Part shown: piece after piece, positions 6,899-16,017 of the stretch
Layout: each line of letters opens with the position of its first letter
Numbering within the stretch: position 1 is the stretch's first letter
DNA from: Myxococcus fulvus
Lineage (GTDB): Bacteria; Myxococcota; Myxococcia; Myxococcales; Myxococcaceae
Assembly (NCBI RefSeq): GCF_900111765.1
Contig: NZ_FOIB01000011.1
Coordinates: 62,001 to 126,000, forward strand
Reading direction: 5' to 3'
DNA: 64,000 nucleotides
Notes under the pieces: model-generated
What the model was told of the DNA's origin: nothing
Databases searched by the model: none
What the model saw: only the letters and a program-made list of their open reading frames with translations
Made by a program: the position numbers and the translations under genes

Positions 6899-9800
6899 AT
6901 GGCCAAGTCGATGGTGGAGCGCTACGAGCAGCTCCTCCGGCAGGACCCCACTTCTTCCGTTTTCGTCGAACTGGCCAAGGCCCTGCTGGAAAAGGGGGAC
7001 GCGCCGCGCGCCATCGAGGTGTGTGAGCAGGGTGTCTCGCACCATCCGTCCTCGACGGTGGGCCGGGTGCTCTGGGGCAAGGCGCTCATCCAGCTGGGCC
7101 GCCCCGCGGAGGCGATGGAGCAGTTCGACCGCGCCATCGCCATCGAGAAGGACAACCCCTACGCCTACAACCTGATTGGCGAGGTGTTGCTGCAGCGCGG
7201 GCTGTACCGCTCGGCGCTGCCGATTCTGCGCAAGGCCGTGGCGCTGCAGCCCAACGACGGCCGCGTGAAGCTGTGGCTGGAGCAGGCGCAGCAGGCCCTG
7301 GCCGGTGGCCCGGCGCCGGTCTTCGCGGACCTGATGGGGCTGGAGAAGGCCGAGTCCGAGGAGGGTGAGTCCGAGCCTGACGCCGCGAAGCCCGAGAGCG
7401 CCGAGGGTGCTCCCGCCGCCGCGTCGCCCATGGCGGCCGCGAGGCTTCGCGCCGCGGCGCTCGGGGATGCCGCGAAGGCCGCGAGCGCCTCGGGGCCTGG
7501 GGCGTCGAAGAGCGCGGGCGCGCGGGCCGCCGCGGACCTGGCGAGCGCCGCCGCGGCGGGTGGGCACGCGAGCCCGGGCGATGCGGGTGCTCCGGGCGGG
7601 GAGGATGCGTCCTCGACGGAGGAGGGCGGCGCCCAGGCTTCTCTTGGGGCGCCGGGCGATGCGTCCGACGCGGAGACGTCGTCGTCTGATTCCCTCGGGT
7701 TGATCGACCGGCAGGTGCCGGTGCTGCAACCCACGTCGGGCACCCCGCTTCCGAGCCTGGAGCTGTCCCTCTTCGACGAGGAGGACGGAGCCCGTTCTCC
7801 GGACGCGAATGCACCGGCGGGGGAGGGCGCCGACGCGGGTTCCTCCCAGGAGGGTCAGGCGTTGGACCCGGCCGCCTTCGAGAGCGGTCCCAGTGCGTCC
7901 TCCGATGCGGGCGCTGTGTCCGACGAGACCAGCGAGCAGGCGCTGCTGCGCTCCAGCGAGTTCACCACCGCCAAGCCGGTGGTCCCCGCAGCGTCCACCG
8001 ACTCGACCGAGTCGGATGAAGAGCAGGCGCTGCTGCGCTCCAGCGAGTTCACCACCGCCAAGCCCGTGGTCCCCGCCGCGTCGGGCGGGCTGCTGGGGGA
8101 TTTGCCTCCACCCGACCCCACCGCCGCCACGCCCGTTGTCGCGCGCGCGCAGCCCCAGGCGCGTGGCTCGGGCTCCAAGCGCTCGCTGCTGGAGGACTTG
8201 CCCGACGCCTCGGACGCCACGGCCGCCACCGGCCGCGCGAAGGCTGGCGCGCCCAAGCAGGACACCGAGGCGCTCACCGCCGCCTACGAGAAGGAGCTGC
8301 GACAGAAGCTGGCGCGCGAGGCGGCCAAGACGTCCTTCCTGAAGCGCAACGGCGTGAAGGTGGCCGGCGCCGCCGTGCTCCTGATGGTGGTCATCGCCGT
8401 CATCGTCGGCGTGGTGCGCATCCGCGCGGCCACCGGTGGCCAGACGCTGAACGAGGCCCTGGCCAAGAGCGAGGACCTCATCACCCAGGACACGCGCGCG
8501 TCGCTGGATGGGGCGCTGCAGCAACTGGACCGGGCGCTGGACATGGACGAGAGCAGCAGCCGCGCGTGGGCCCTCAAGGCCTGGACGCACGCGCTGCTCT
8601 TCGCGGACCACGGCCTGTCCCCGGAGGACCGACTCAAGGCGCTGGAGGCCCTGGAGAAGCCCGGGGTGAAGGAGGCCGCGCCGGGCCTGACGCTCGCCAC
8701 CAACGTCCTCGTGGCGGATGACCGGGGCCGCGAGCCCGCGCGCCGCGCGCTGCTCGCCGCGACGGAGGAGAGCACGGAGGTCCACGCGCTGGCCGCGAGC
8801 CTGCTGCTGGCCGCCAAGGACGAGAAGAAGGCGCTGGAGCGCTTCGACCGCGCGCTGAGGGCCTCGCCGTCGAACGTGCGCGCCCTGGTGGCGCTGGGGG
8901 GCTACTACCTGGCCTCCGAGGACTTCCCGCACGCCATCGAGATGTTCGGCAAGGCGCGCACCAAGTCCCCCAAGCACTCCGTGGCGCGCATCGGTCAGGC
9001 CGAGGCGCGGCTCGCGCTGGAGCAGGACCTGGAGGCGTCGCTCTCGGACGTGGCGCCCCTGGCCGGAAGCCCCGAACTGCCCGCCGCGCTCGGCGCTCGA
9101 CAGCAGCTGGTGCACGGCCGGCTCCTGTCCGCCGTGGGCAAGCACGACGAGGCCCGCGCGCTGCTCGCCAAGGGCACGCAGGGGCCGCTGGCCTTCGACT
9201 TCCAGCTCGCGCAGGGCGCGGCGAGCCGGGCCGCCGGGAAGCTGGACGCGGCGCAGTCCGCGTACGAGGCGGCGCTGAAGCTGCAACCCAAGAGCGACGA
9301 GGCCCGAGAGGGGCTGGGCCGCACGTTGCTGGACAGGGACCGGGAGCGCGACGTGCTCACCCGTCTGGAGGCGGACGGCGGCCGCAAGGTGGCGCTGGTG
9401 CGGGGCACCGCGTACGCGCGGCTCGGAGACTGGAAGCGCGCTCGCACGGAGCTCGCGCGCACGCGGGTGAACGAGCGCTACCCGCCGGAGGCCGTGTCGC
9501 TGCTCGCGCTGGCGGACGCGGCGGAGGGCAACGCGGCGCAGGCCCGCGAGCTGCTCGAGAAGGCGCTGGCCGCGAGCAAGCGCCCGCGCAACGACATGCG
9601 ACTGGCGCTGGGGCAGGTGTACTGGCGCGAGCGCGCCTTCGACAAGGCGCAGTCCCAGTTCGAGGAGGCGCAGAAGGACCCTCGGGACTACGAGGCGTCG
9701 TGCTCGCTGGGCCGGCTCCTGCTGGCGCGCGGCCTGCCGGACATGGCGCTCAAGCCGCTGACGCAGGCGGTGGAGCGCAACGGCTCGCACGGCGAGGCGC

Positions 9801-10675
9801 GCGACGCGCTGGGGCGCACGCTGCTGGCGCTGGGGCGCACGCCGGAGGCCCTCAAGCAGTTCGAGACGTGGCAGCTCGACAACCCGGGCAGCGCGGATGC
9901 GCACAAGGGCTTCGCGCTGGCGCTCTTCCACTCCGGGCGTCGCAAGGAGGCCGAAGGGGCCGCGGGGCGCTCGGCGAAGCTGGCGCCGGACGACGCCGAG
10001 GCCCACCGGCTGCGCGCCGCCATCCTCTTCGCCGCGGGCGACGCGAAGGGCGGCTTCTCCGCGCTGGAGCGCGCCAACAAGCTCAACCCGAAGGACCCGG
10101 ACACCTTCTGCGAGATTGCCCACGCCTTCCTTCGCCAGGGCAACCCGGACAACGCGGACGCGGCCTTCGCGGCGGCGCGGCGCGAGGGACCGGACGCCAC
10201 GTGCGGCCGGGTGGGGGAGCTCTACGCGCAGCTGCCCAGCGGAGGCCGTCCCGCGGCGCGGACGCTGGAGGACCTGGCCTCGCGCGCGCCCACCGTCTGG
10301 GACAAGGCCTTCGCCCAGGCCACCATGGCCCGGGTGCTGCTCGGGGCCGGCGCGGTGAAGGAAGCGCGGACGGCGGCGGAGGAGGCCGTGCGGCTGGCGC
10401 CGTACCAGGGCCGCTCGCACCTGGCGCTGGGCATGGTGGCGCTCAAGCAGCGCCAGGAGCCCGTGGCCAAGGCGTCGCTCTTGAAGGCCGTGGAGCTGGA
10501 GCCCACGGACGGACTGGCGCACCTGGCGCTGGCGGACGTGCTGGTGCGCGAGTCGGCGGAGCTGCCCCGGGCGGTGGAGTCCTATGAGGCCTTCCTCCGA
10601 CTGGCCGGAGGAAGCGAGGATGCGGGCCGCGTGAAGAAGGCTCTGCCGTCCCTCAAGAAGAAAGCGGCCCGCTAG
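6899..10675 (+). CDS. Large TPR-repeat membrane protein
   Basis: The start is the ATG opening MAKSMVERYEQLLRQDP. The first ~140 residues are TPR units (for example AIEVCEQGVSHHPSSTVGRV). They are followed by a ~310-residue Ala/Ser/Glu-rich linker, a single transmembrane helix (VAGAAVLLMVVIAVIVGVV, near residue 490) and a long C-terminal array of TPR-like helices to residue 1258. The layout suggests an inner-membrane scaffold with TPRs on both sides of the membrane. Large TPR proteins serve in motility, secretion and development in myxobacteria, but no specific role can be assigned. The linker carries a recent internal duplication (separate entry). Confidence 0.8.
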   Translation: MAKSMVERYEQLLRQDPTSSVFVELAKALLEKGDAPRAIEVCEQGVSHHPSSTVGRVLWGKALIQLGRPAEAMEQFDRAIAIEKDNPYAYNLIGEVLLQRGLYRSALPILRKAVALQPNDGRVKLWLEQAQQALAGGPAPVFADLMGLEKAESEEGESEPDAAKPESAEGAPAAASPMAAARLRAAALGDAAKAASASGPGASKSAGARAAADLASAAAAGGHASPGDAGAPGGEDASSTEEGGAQASLGAPGDASDAETSSSDSLGLIDRQVPVLQPTSGTPLPSLELSLFDEEDGARSPDANAPAGEGADAGSSQEGQALDPAAFESGPSASSDAGAVSDETSEQALLRSSEFTTAKPVVPAASTDSTESDEEQALLRSSEFTTAKPVVPAASGGLLGDLPPPDPTAATPVVARAQPQARGSGSKRSLLEDLPDASDATAATGRAKAGAPKQDTEALTAAYEKELRQKLAREAAKTSFLKRNGVKVAGAAVLLMVVIAVIVGVVRIRAATGGQTLNEALAKSEDLITQDTRASLDGALQQLDRALDMDESSSRAWALKAWTHALLFADHGLSPEDRLKALEALEKPGVKEAAPGLTLATNVLVADDRGREPARRALLAATEESTEVHALAASLLLAAKDEKKALERFDRALRASPSNVRALVALGGYYLASEDFPHAIEMFGKARTKSPKHSVARIGQAEARLALEQDLEASLSDVAPLAGSPELPAALGARQQLVHGRLLSAVGKHDEARALLAKGTQGPLAFDFQLAQGAASRAAGKLDAAQSAYEAALKLQPKSDEAREGLGRTLLDRDRERDVLTRLEADGGRKVALVRGTAYARLGDWKRARTELARTRVNERYPPEAVSLLALADAAEGNAAQARELLEKALAASKRPRNDMRLALGQVYWRERAFDKAQSQFEEAQKDPRDYEASCSLGRLLLARGLPDMALKPLTQAVERNGSHGEARDALGRTLLALGRTPEALKQFETWQLDNPGSADAHKGFALALFHSGRRKEAEGAAGRSAKLAPDDAEAHRLRAAILFAAGDAKGGFSALERANKLNPKDPDTFCEIAHAFLRQGNPDNADAAFAAARREGPDATCGRVGELYAQLPSGGRPAARTLEDLASRAPTVWDKAFAQATMARVLLGAGAVKEARTAAEEAVRLAPYQGRSHLALGMVALKQRQEPVAKASLLKAVELEPTDGLAHLALADVLVRESAELPRAVESYEAFLRLAGGSEDAGRVKKALPSLKKKAAR
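7934..8088 (+). repeat. In-frame duplicated linker segment inside the TPR gene
   Basis: A ~63-bp segment encoding EQALLRSSEFTTAKPVVPAA occurs at 7934 and again at 8021, a period of 87 bp (29 codons). The copies differ at very few bases, mostly silent, so the duplication is recent or conserved. It lies in the disordered linker before the membrane helix. Confidence 0.85.
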
Positions 10676-10676
10676 C

Positions 10677-11048
10677 GTGAGGAATCCTCCCCCCGGCTCG
10701 GGGCCCGAGTCCCCGTTGCTGCGAATCATGTGGGGCAACGCCTTCCTGCTGTCGGCGCTCTACCTGTTGGTGGGCGTCGTGGTGGAGCTGGCGCTGCGCT
10801 ATTTCCCCTCGCTCTTCCTCCAGCGGCTGTCGCTGTCGCTGGACTCGCTGCCCGCGCGGGCCCTGGAGCTGATGGGGGCGATGGAGCCCTTGCGCACGGC
10901 GTACTTCAACGGGCGCATCCCCGAGTACGCGGTGCGCCTGGTCTTCGGCCTCACCACGGTGGCGGTCATCTTCCTGCTCGCGCTGGTGGTGGGCACCGTC
11001 ATGGGCACCCTGCGCCACCTGCTCTCCCGGCGCACCCGGGGCGCCTGA
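10677..11048 (+). CDS. Small two-helix membrane protein
   Basis: A GTG start 2 bp after the TPR stop gives 123 residues; the ATG at 10728 is an alternative that removes only a proline-rich lead. Two hydrophobic segments, AFLLSALYLLVGVVVELAL and LTTVAVIFLLALVVGTVMG, should form membrane helices, with a basic C-terminus (RHLLSRRTRGA). No family is recognised. The tight spacing to the TPR gene suggests one transcript and perhaps a membrane partner for it. Confidence 0.7.
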   Translation: MRNPPPGSGPESPLLRIMWGNAFLLSALYLLVGVVVELALRYFPSLFLQRLSLSLDSLPARALELMGAMEPLRTAYFNGRIPEYAVRLVFGLTTVAVIFLLALVVGTVMGTLRHLLSRRTRGA

Positions 11049-11064
11049 GCGAAGGTCCCGCCGT

Positions 11065-13146
11065 TCAGTCGGTGCCCAGCGCGCGGCGGATGCGAGGCTT
11101 CTTCGCGCGCGCCGCGGCCATGGGCGCCACCTGCGGCTCGTGTCCCGCGGCGCGGGCCATGAGGCAGATCTCCACCACCTTGGGCCCGAAGCGCTCCCAG
11201 CGGCTCTCCCCCGTGCCCTTCACCGTGAGGAAGCCCTCCCGGTCGATGGGGAGCGCCGCCGCCAGACCCAGCAGCGTCGCGTCGTTGAAGATGATGAAGG
11301 GCGCGACGCCCAAATCCTTCGACAGCTCCTTGCGCCAGCGGCGCAGCTCCGTGGAGGCCAGCTCGCTGTAGTTCGTCACCAGCGGCGCGGCGGCCGCGGC
11401 GCGGGCGCGGGAGGCGGACGGCCCACCCGACAGCAGCACCGGCATCTTCGCGGGCGCGCACACGTCGCAGTTGCCGCAGGCGGTCTCCACGTCCTGCTGG
11501 CCGAAGTAGTGGAGGATGGCACCGCGCCGGCAGCGCGAGTCCCGGTCCGCGTAGGCGTAGTCCGTCATCCGCCGCAGCAGCTGGAGGTTCTGCCGCTCCT
11601 GCTCGCGCACGTGGGACAGGTCCATGCCCAGCTCCCGGAAGGGCATCCGCAGGAGCGCGCGGATGGAGCGCCCCGAGAAGGGCCTGCGCACCCGCACCAC
11701 GCCCGCCTTCTCCAACAGCCCCAGCGCGTGCCGCGTCTCGTCCACCGACAGGCCGATGCGGCGCGCGAGGATGGTCAGCTCCGTGGTGGCCTGACGGCCG
11801 ATGGGGAACGTCTCCACGAGCGACTTGAGCAGCCGCTGCGCGTCCGGGGAGTGGGGGTGCGCGGCCTGGGCCTTCTCCGTCAGCAGCACCCCGTGCTCCC
11901 CCTCGCCCCGGCCGCCGCGCTCGAGCTTCCCGGCGCGCTCGAAGATGCGCAGCGCCGCGGACACCTCGAACTCGCTGGCGTTCACCATGCCCGCCAGCAC
12001 GTGCACGCCCCGCTCGAACTCCTCCACCGACTGGAGCACGCCCCACACGTCCGCCAGCACCGCCTCCGAGGGGTGGCTGCCCTGGATGAGCCGCTCCTGG
12101 GTGTACACGTCCGAGTGGTTGAACAGCAGCACCGCCCGCGCCTCCCCACCGTCGCGGCCCGCGCGGCCTATCTCCTGGTAGTACGCCTCCACCGCGCGCG
12201 GGATGTTGGCGTGCGCGACGAAGCGGATGTCCGGCTTGTCGATGCCCATGCCGAACGCGTTGGTGGCCACCGCCACCGCGTCCGGGGTGGACATGAAGGT
12301 GTCCTGCGCTCGCCGGCGCGCGTCGTCCTCCATGCCCGCGTGGTACAGCACCGCCTTGAGCTTGCGCCCGTGCAGCTCCGAGAACACGCCCTCCGCGGCC
12401 CTTCGCGTGGAGCAGTAGATGATGCCGCTGCCCCCCAGCGCCGCCAGGCGCGCGCACGCCTCGTGCCGGTCCGTGTCCCCGCCCACCTCCTGCTTGCCGA
12501 GGAAGAGGTTGGGCCGGTCGAACCCCATGGCGAACTCGCGGGGCTCCTTCATGAGCAGCACCCGGACGATGTCCGCGCGCACCTCCGGCGTGGCCGTGGC
12601 GGTGAGCGCCACCGTGCGCGGAGGCCGCAGCCGCTTACGCACCTGGCCCAAGAGCGCGTAGTCCGGCCGGAAGTCGTGGCCCCACTGGGAGATGCAGTGC
12701 GCCTCGTCCACGGCGAGCAGGTCCACGCCCACGTCGGTGACCATCTGCACGAAGCTCGCGCTGCGAAAGCGCTCCGGCGCCACGTACAGCAGCTTGTACT
12801 CACCGCCGCGCAGCCGGCGCATCCGCTCCGCCCGCTCCAGGTCCGTCAGCGACGAGTTGATGAACGTGGCGGAGATGCCGCGCGCGGTGAGCTGCTCCAC
12901 CTGGTCCTTCATCAGCGCGATGAGCGGCGACACCACCAGCGTCAGCCCCGGCAAGAGCGTGGCCGGCAGCTGGTAGCACAGGCTCTTGCCGGCGCCGGTG
13001 GGCATCACCACCACGGTGTTGCGCCCCGACAGCACGGTGGAGATGACCTCCGCCTGTCCCGGACGGAACTGCGTCAGGCCGAAGTGGCGCACCAGGCCCT
13101 GCTGGGCTTCTTCGAGATAGGGCAGGGCCACCGACATCGCTCGCAT
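11065..13146 (-). CDS. recQ: RecQ-family ATP-dependent DNA helicase
   Basis: The order of motifs is that of RecQ: the Q-motif region FGLTQFRPGQAEVI, Walker A MPTGAGKSLCYQLPA, DEAH box VDEAHCISQWGHDFRPDY, TATATP and a helicase C domain with AFGMGIDKPD and QEIGRAGRDG. A zinc-binding/winged-helix region follows (YADRDSRCRRGAILHYFG, then CGNCDVC). It is about 693 residues from the chosen ATG; ATGs at 13182 and 13137 are alternatives, and an AGGATGGTGG stretch precedes the inner ones. RecQ unwinds 3'-tailed DNA in recombination and fork repair. The C-terminal ~100 residues are less conserved and lack a clear HRDC domain. Confidence 0.92.
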   Translation of the reverse strand: MRAMSVALPYLEEAQQGLVRHFGLTQFRPGQAEVISTVLSGRNTVVVMPTGAGKSLCYQLPATLLPGLTLVVSPLIALMKDQVEQLTARGISATFINSSLTDLERAERMRRLRGGEYKLLYVAPERFRSASFVQMVTDVGVDLLAVDEAHCISQWGHDFRPDYALLGQVRKRLRPPRTVALTATATPEVRADIVRVLLMKEPREFAMGFDRPNLFLGKQEVGGDTDRHEACARLAALGGSGIIYCSTRRAAEGVFSELHGRKLKAVLYHAGMEDDARRRAQDTFMSTPDAVAVATNAFGMGIDKPDIRFVAHANIPRAVEAYYQEIGRAGRDGGEARAVLLFNHSDVYTQERLIQGSHPSEAVLADVWGVLQSVEEFERGVHVLAGMVNASEFEVSAALRIFERAGKLERGGRGEGEHGVLLTEKAQAAHPHSPDAQRLLKSLVETFPIGRQATTELTILARRIGLSVDETRHALGLLEKAGVVRVRRPFSGRSIRALLRMPFRELGMDLSHVREQERQNLQLLRRMTDYAYADRDSRCRRGAILHYFGQQDVETACGNCDVCAPAKMPVLLSGGPSASRARAAAAAPLVTNYSELASTELRRWRKELSKDLGVAPFIIFNDATLLGLAAALPIDREGFLTVKGTGESRWERFGPKVVEICLMARAAGHEPQVAPMAAARAKKPRIRRALGTD

Positions 13147-13195
13147 GTCCACCATCCTGGTCCAGCCGTCAACGCAAACCACACCCCGCCACCCC

Positions 13196-13441
13196 TCACA
13201 GCTCCAGCCCCGGCGGCACGGGGACGGCCAGGCGGGCCCTCCTCCGCGCCACCTCCAACACCCTCAGCGCCGTGGCCTCCGGCTCCACGCGGCCGTCCAC
13301 CACCACGTCCCCCTCGCGCGCGTCCGCCGGGAGCGCGGCCCGCTCCACCACGCAGGCCCGGCCGCTCTCCAGCCGCACCACCTGCGCCCGCGTGTCCTCC
13401 AGCAACTCCACCTGCACCAGCCCCACCAGACATCCCGCCAT
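13196..13441 (-). CDS. DUF3006-like small protein
   Basis: This 81-residue protein (starting MAGCLVGLVQVELLEDTRAQ) has the layout of DUF3006 proteins: a short beta-rich segment, then LPADAREGDVVVDGRVEP. The start codon overlaps the radC stop by one base (TGATG), which implies translational coupling. DUF3006 proteins are often encoded next to metallo-beta-lactamase or ComEC-like genes; the pairing with radC is less usual. The function is unknown. Confidence 0.7.
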   Translation of the reverse strand: MAGCLVGLVQVELLEDTRAQVVRLESGRACVVERAALPADAREGDVVVDGRVEPEATALRVLEVARRRARLAVPVPPGLEL

Positions 13442-14220
13442 CACCCACGTCCTCCCGCCGCGTTCCATTCCCGCTTCGCCTCCCACTCCCCGTCCGGGAG
13501 CAGGCCTCGCTCCAGCATCGACACGAAGCCGCCGTCGCCCACCACCAGGTGGTCCAGCACCTTCACGTTGAGCAGCCTCGCGCCCGCCACCAGGTGCCGC
13601 GTCAGCGCCACGTCCTGGACGCTGGGCTCCGGGTCCCCCGAGGGGTGGTTGTGCGCCAGGACGATGGCCGTCGCCCGGGACACGAGCGCCGCGGCGAACA
13701 CCTCCCGCGGGTCCACCGGGCACGTGTTCATGGTGCCCTCCGCCACCCGCGCGTCATGCACCAGCACGTTGCGCGTGTTGAAGCACAGCACGTGGAAGAC
13801 CTCGCGCCTCAACCCCGTGAGGCCCGGCGTCAGGTACGTGTGAATCTCCTGGGGAGAGCGCAGCCGGGGCCTGCGCTCCGGCGTCCTCTGCGCGCGCCGC
13901 CCCAGCTCCAGCGCCGCGAGCACCTGCGCCGCCCGCCGCGGCCCCAGGCCCGGCACGTGGGCCAGCTCCACCGGCTCCGCCTGCAACAGGGCCTTGAGTC
14001 CCCCGCAGCGCTTCAACACCGCGAGGGCCGCCTCCATCGCGCCGCGCGAGCCCGAGGCCGCGCCCCACGCCACGCACAAGAGCTCCGGGTCCGTGAGTGC
14101 CCGCGCTCCCAACCGGAAGAGCCGCTCCCGGGAGGACTCGGCGTCCACTCCCTTCCGCGCGCCCCTCGACTCCTCGACCACCTCATCCGCCGCCCACGCC
14201 TCGCCCATCCGCCACCCCAT
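13441..14220 (-). CDS. radC: RadC-family JAB-domain protein
   Basis: From the ATG opening MGWRMGEAWAADEV (preceded by AAGGTGGGCGGG) the protein has 259 residues. It has an N-terminal helix-hairpin-helix region (LAHVPGLGPRRAAQVLAALE) and a C-terminal MPN/JAB domain with the RadC signature AHNHPSGDPEPS and the upstream glutamate-containing strand. JAB metalloprotease-like residues are intact. The role of RadC remains unsettled; links to DNA repair are debated. It is followed by the overlapping DUF3006-like gene. Confidence 0.9.
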   Translation of the reverse strand: MGWRMGEAWAADEVVEESRGARKGVDAESSRERLFRLGARALTDPELLCVAWGAASGSRGAMEAALAVLKRCGGLKALLQAEPVELAHVPGLGPRRAAQVLAALELGRRAQRTPERRPRLRSPQEIHTYLTPGLTGLRREVFHVLCFNTRNVLVHDARVAEGTMNTCPVDPREVFAAALVSRATAIVLAHNHPSGDPEPSVQDVALTRHLVAGARLLNVKVLDHLVVGDGGFVSMLERGLLPDGEWEAKREWNAAGGRG

Positions 14221-14389
14221 CCCGCCCACCTTCACCGGCGATTGAGCAAGGCGTGTGCCCGCTGTCTCTACCTGGAGCGTGATGTGCCTACCCATCCCGA
14301 CCCGCGCGCCAGCGGCCCGTCCGCCGGACTGTCACCGCCCGCCACGGGCCTGCCGCCCGACGAGCGCCGGGCCGTGTCCAGGCTTTGTC

Positions 14390-14848
14390 TCAGAAGCGGG
14401 AGATGGCGAAGAACGATTTGATCTTGTCGTTCGTCTCGCGAAGTCGCTCGCTCAGCGTCCGGACGAACGTCCACAGCAGGACGTACGCCAGGTCCTTGTC
14501 GGTGAACATGAGCTGGTCCAGCTTGGAGCGCTCGATGACCCACACCGCGCAGCTGATGTGGGCGATGGCGTCCGCGGAGCGGGGCGAGTCCTCGATTACC
14601 GCCATCTCACCGAAGTACTGGCCGGCCTCCAGGATGGCGAGCGCCTCCTCGCCGATGCCGGGCACGGACTTGGAGATGCGGACCTTGCCCCGGGAGATGA
14701 CGAACATCTCCTGGCCGGACTCCCCCTCGCGGAAGAGGAAGGCGCCCGCAGGGTAGTCCCTGGTCTGGCCGAGTTGAGCCACCTTGGCGAGCTGGCCCTG
14801 GGTCAAACCCTCGAACAGCGCAACCTTCTTGAGGAGCTCGGCATCCAT
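14390..14848 (-). CDS. Cyclic nucleotide-binding domain protein
   Basis: The 152-residue protein is essentially one cNMP-binding domain of the CRP/PKA type. It has the roll YPAGAFLFREGESGQEMFVI, then GEMAVIEDSPRSADAIA, matching the phosphate-binding cassette GE(L/M)A...RSA. A short C-terminal helix follows, and there is no DNA-binding helix-turn-helix. It therefore probably senses a cyclic nucleotide and acts through a partner protein. It is divergent from trxB with an 80-bp gap. Confidence 0.85.
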   Translation of the reverse strand: MDAELLKKVALFEGLTQGQLAKVAQLGQTRDYPAGAFLFREGESGQEMFVISRGKVRISKSVPGIGEEALAILEAGQYFGEMAVIEDSPRSADAIAHISCAVWVIERSKLDQLMFTDKDLAYVLLWTFVRTLSERLRETNDKIKSFFAISRF

Positions 14849-14927
14849 GAGGCCAGCTTCGTATCACGCGCCCGAGGGCCTCTGGTACCTTCGCGGCCTC
14901 AACGAGACAAGAGGGAAGGAGCCACCC

Positions 14928-15893
14928 GTGGCGGAGGAGAAGATCAACAAGGTGACCATCATCGGCTCGGGGCCGGCGGGCTACACTGCGGCCATCTATG
15001 CCGCGCGCGCCAACCTGGAGCCCGTGGTGTTCGCCGGTGGGCCCACGCTGGAGCACCCCCAGCGCGTGCCGGGCGGGCAGCTCATGGTGACCACGGACGT
15101 GGAGAACTACCCGGGCTTCCCGGAGGCCATCACCGGCCCGGAGCTGATGGAGCGCTTCCAGAAGCAGGCGGAGCGCTTCGGGACCGCCATCCACATGGAG
15201 AACGTGGTGAAGGTGGACTTCAGCTCGCGCCCGTTCCTGCTGGAGAGTGAGAGCGGCCTGCGCGTGCGCTCGGAGACGGTCATCATCTCCACCGGCGCCA
15301 CGGCCAAGTGGCTGGGCGTCAAGGGCGAGGACACGTACAAGAACCGCGGCGTGTCCGCGTGTGCCACGTGTGACGGCGCGTTCTTCAAGAACCAGGAGGT
15401 CCTCGTCGTCGGCGGCGGCGACACGGCGATGGAGGAGGCCACGTACCTGGCGAAGATCGTCAAGCACGTCACCCTCATCCACCGGCGCGACTCGCTGCGC
15501 GCGTCGAAGGTGATGCAGGAGCGCGCGCTCAACAACCCGAAGATCTCCTTCCTGTGGAACTCCGCGGTGGAGGAGGTCCAGGGCGACGCGAAGGGGATGT
15601 CCGGCGCGGTCGTGCGCAACCTCAAGACGGGCGACAGCCAGCTCGTCAAGGCGACGGGCCTGTTCGTGGCCATCGGCCACACGCCGAACACGGAGCTGTT
15701 CCAGGGCATCCTGGAGACACACCAGGGCGGCTACCTCAAGACGGTGCCGGGCAGCACCCGCACGAACATCCCCGGCGTCTTCGCTTGTGGTGACGTGCAG
15801 GACAGCTACTACCGGCAGGCGATCACGGCGGCGGGCACCGGCTGCATGGCGGCCATCGACGCCGAGCGCTGGCTCATCGAGCACGGCGAGTAG
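14928..15893 (+). CDS. trxB: Thioredoxin-disulfide reductase
   Basis: The GTG start is preceded by GAGGGAAGGAG. The 321-residue protein has the FAD site IIGSGPAGYTAAIYAARANL, the redox pair CATC (Cys145 and Cys148), the NADPH site VVGGGDTAMEEATYLAKI and the C-terminal FAD contact GVFACGDVQD. These are the hallmarks of bacterial TrxB, which passes electrons from NADPH through FAD to thioredoxin. A strong intrinsic terminator follows. Confidence 0.95.
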   Translation: MAEEKINKVTIIGSGPAGYTAAIYAARANLEPVVFAGGPTLEHPQRVPGGQLMVTTDVENYPGFPEAITGPELMERFQKQAERFGTAIHMENVVKVDFSSRPFLLESESGLRVRSETVIISTGATAKWLGVKGEDTYKNRGVSACATCDGAFFKNQEVLVVGGGDTAMEEATYLAKIVKHVTLIHRRDSLRASKVMQERALNNPKISFLWNSAVEEVQGDAKGMSGAVVRNLKTGDSQLVKATGLFVAIGHTPNTELFQGILETHQGGYLKTVPGSTRTNIPGVFACGDVQDSYYRQAITAAGTGCMAAIDAERWLIEHGE

Positions 15894-15927
15894 CTAGCCC
15901 GCGCAGCGCCGCGTGACGCATGCTCCA

Positions 15928-15965
15928 GGCCGGTCCGCTCCGAAGAAGAGCGGGCCGGCCTTTTT
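15928..15965 (+). terminator. Rho-independent terminator of trxB
   Basis: A 13-bp stem pairs GGCCGGTCCGCTC (15928-15940) with GAGCGGGCCGGCC (15948-15960), with one T-G wobble and a 7-nt loop. TTTTT follows directly. It is one of the clearest intrinsic terminators in the window. Confidence 0.9.
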
Positions 15966-16017
15966 CGCGTCGAGCCGGGACACACGCGCCCGGGAACGGA
16001 CTCGAGGACCCTCTCTC

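Noticed and set aside
6197-10738. A very long minus-strand open frame opposite the TPR gene
   Set aside because: It is a shadow of the TPR gene caused by high G+C. Its translation is Arg/Leu/Gly/His-rich with no domain, while the plus strand encodes clear TPRs.
14784-14927. A longer start for trxB
   Set aside because: The extra residues lie opposite the cyclic-nucleotide-binding gene, and the GTG at 14928 has a strong ribosome site and the conserved N-terminus.
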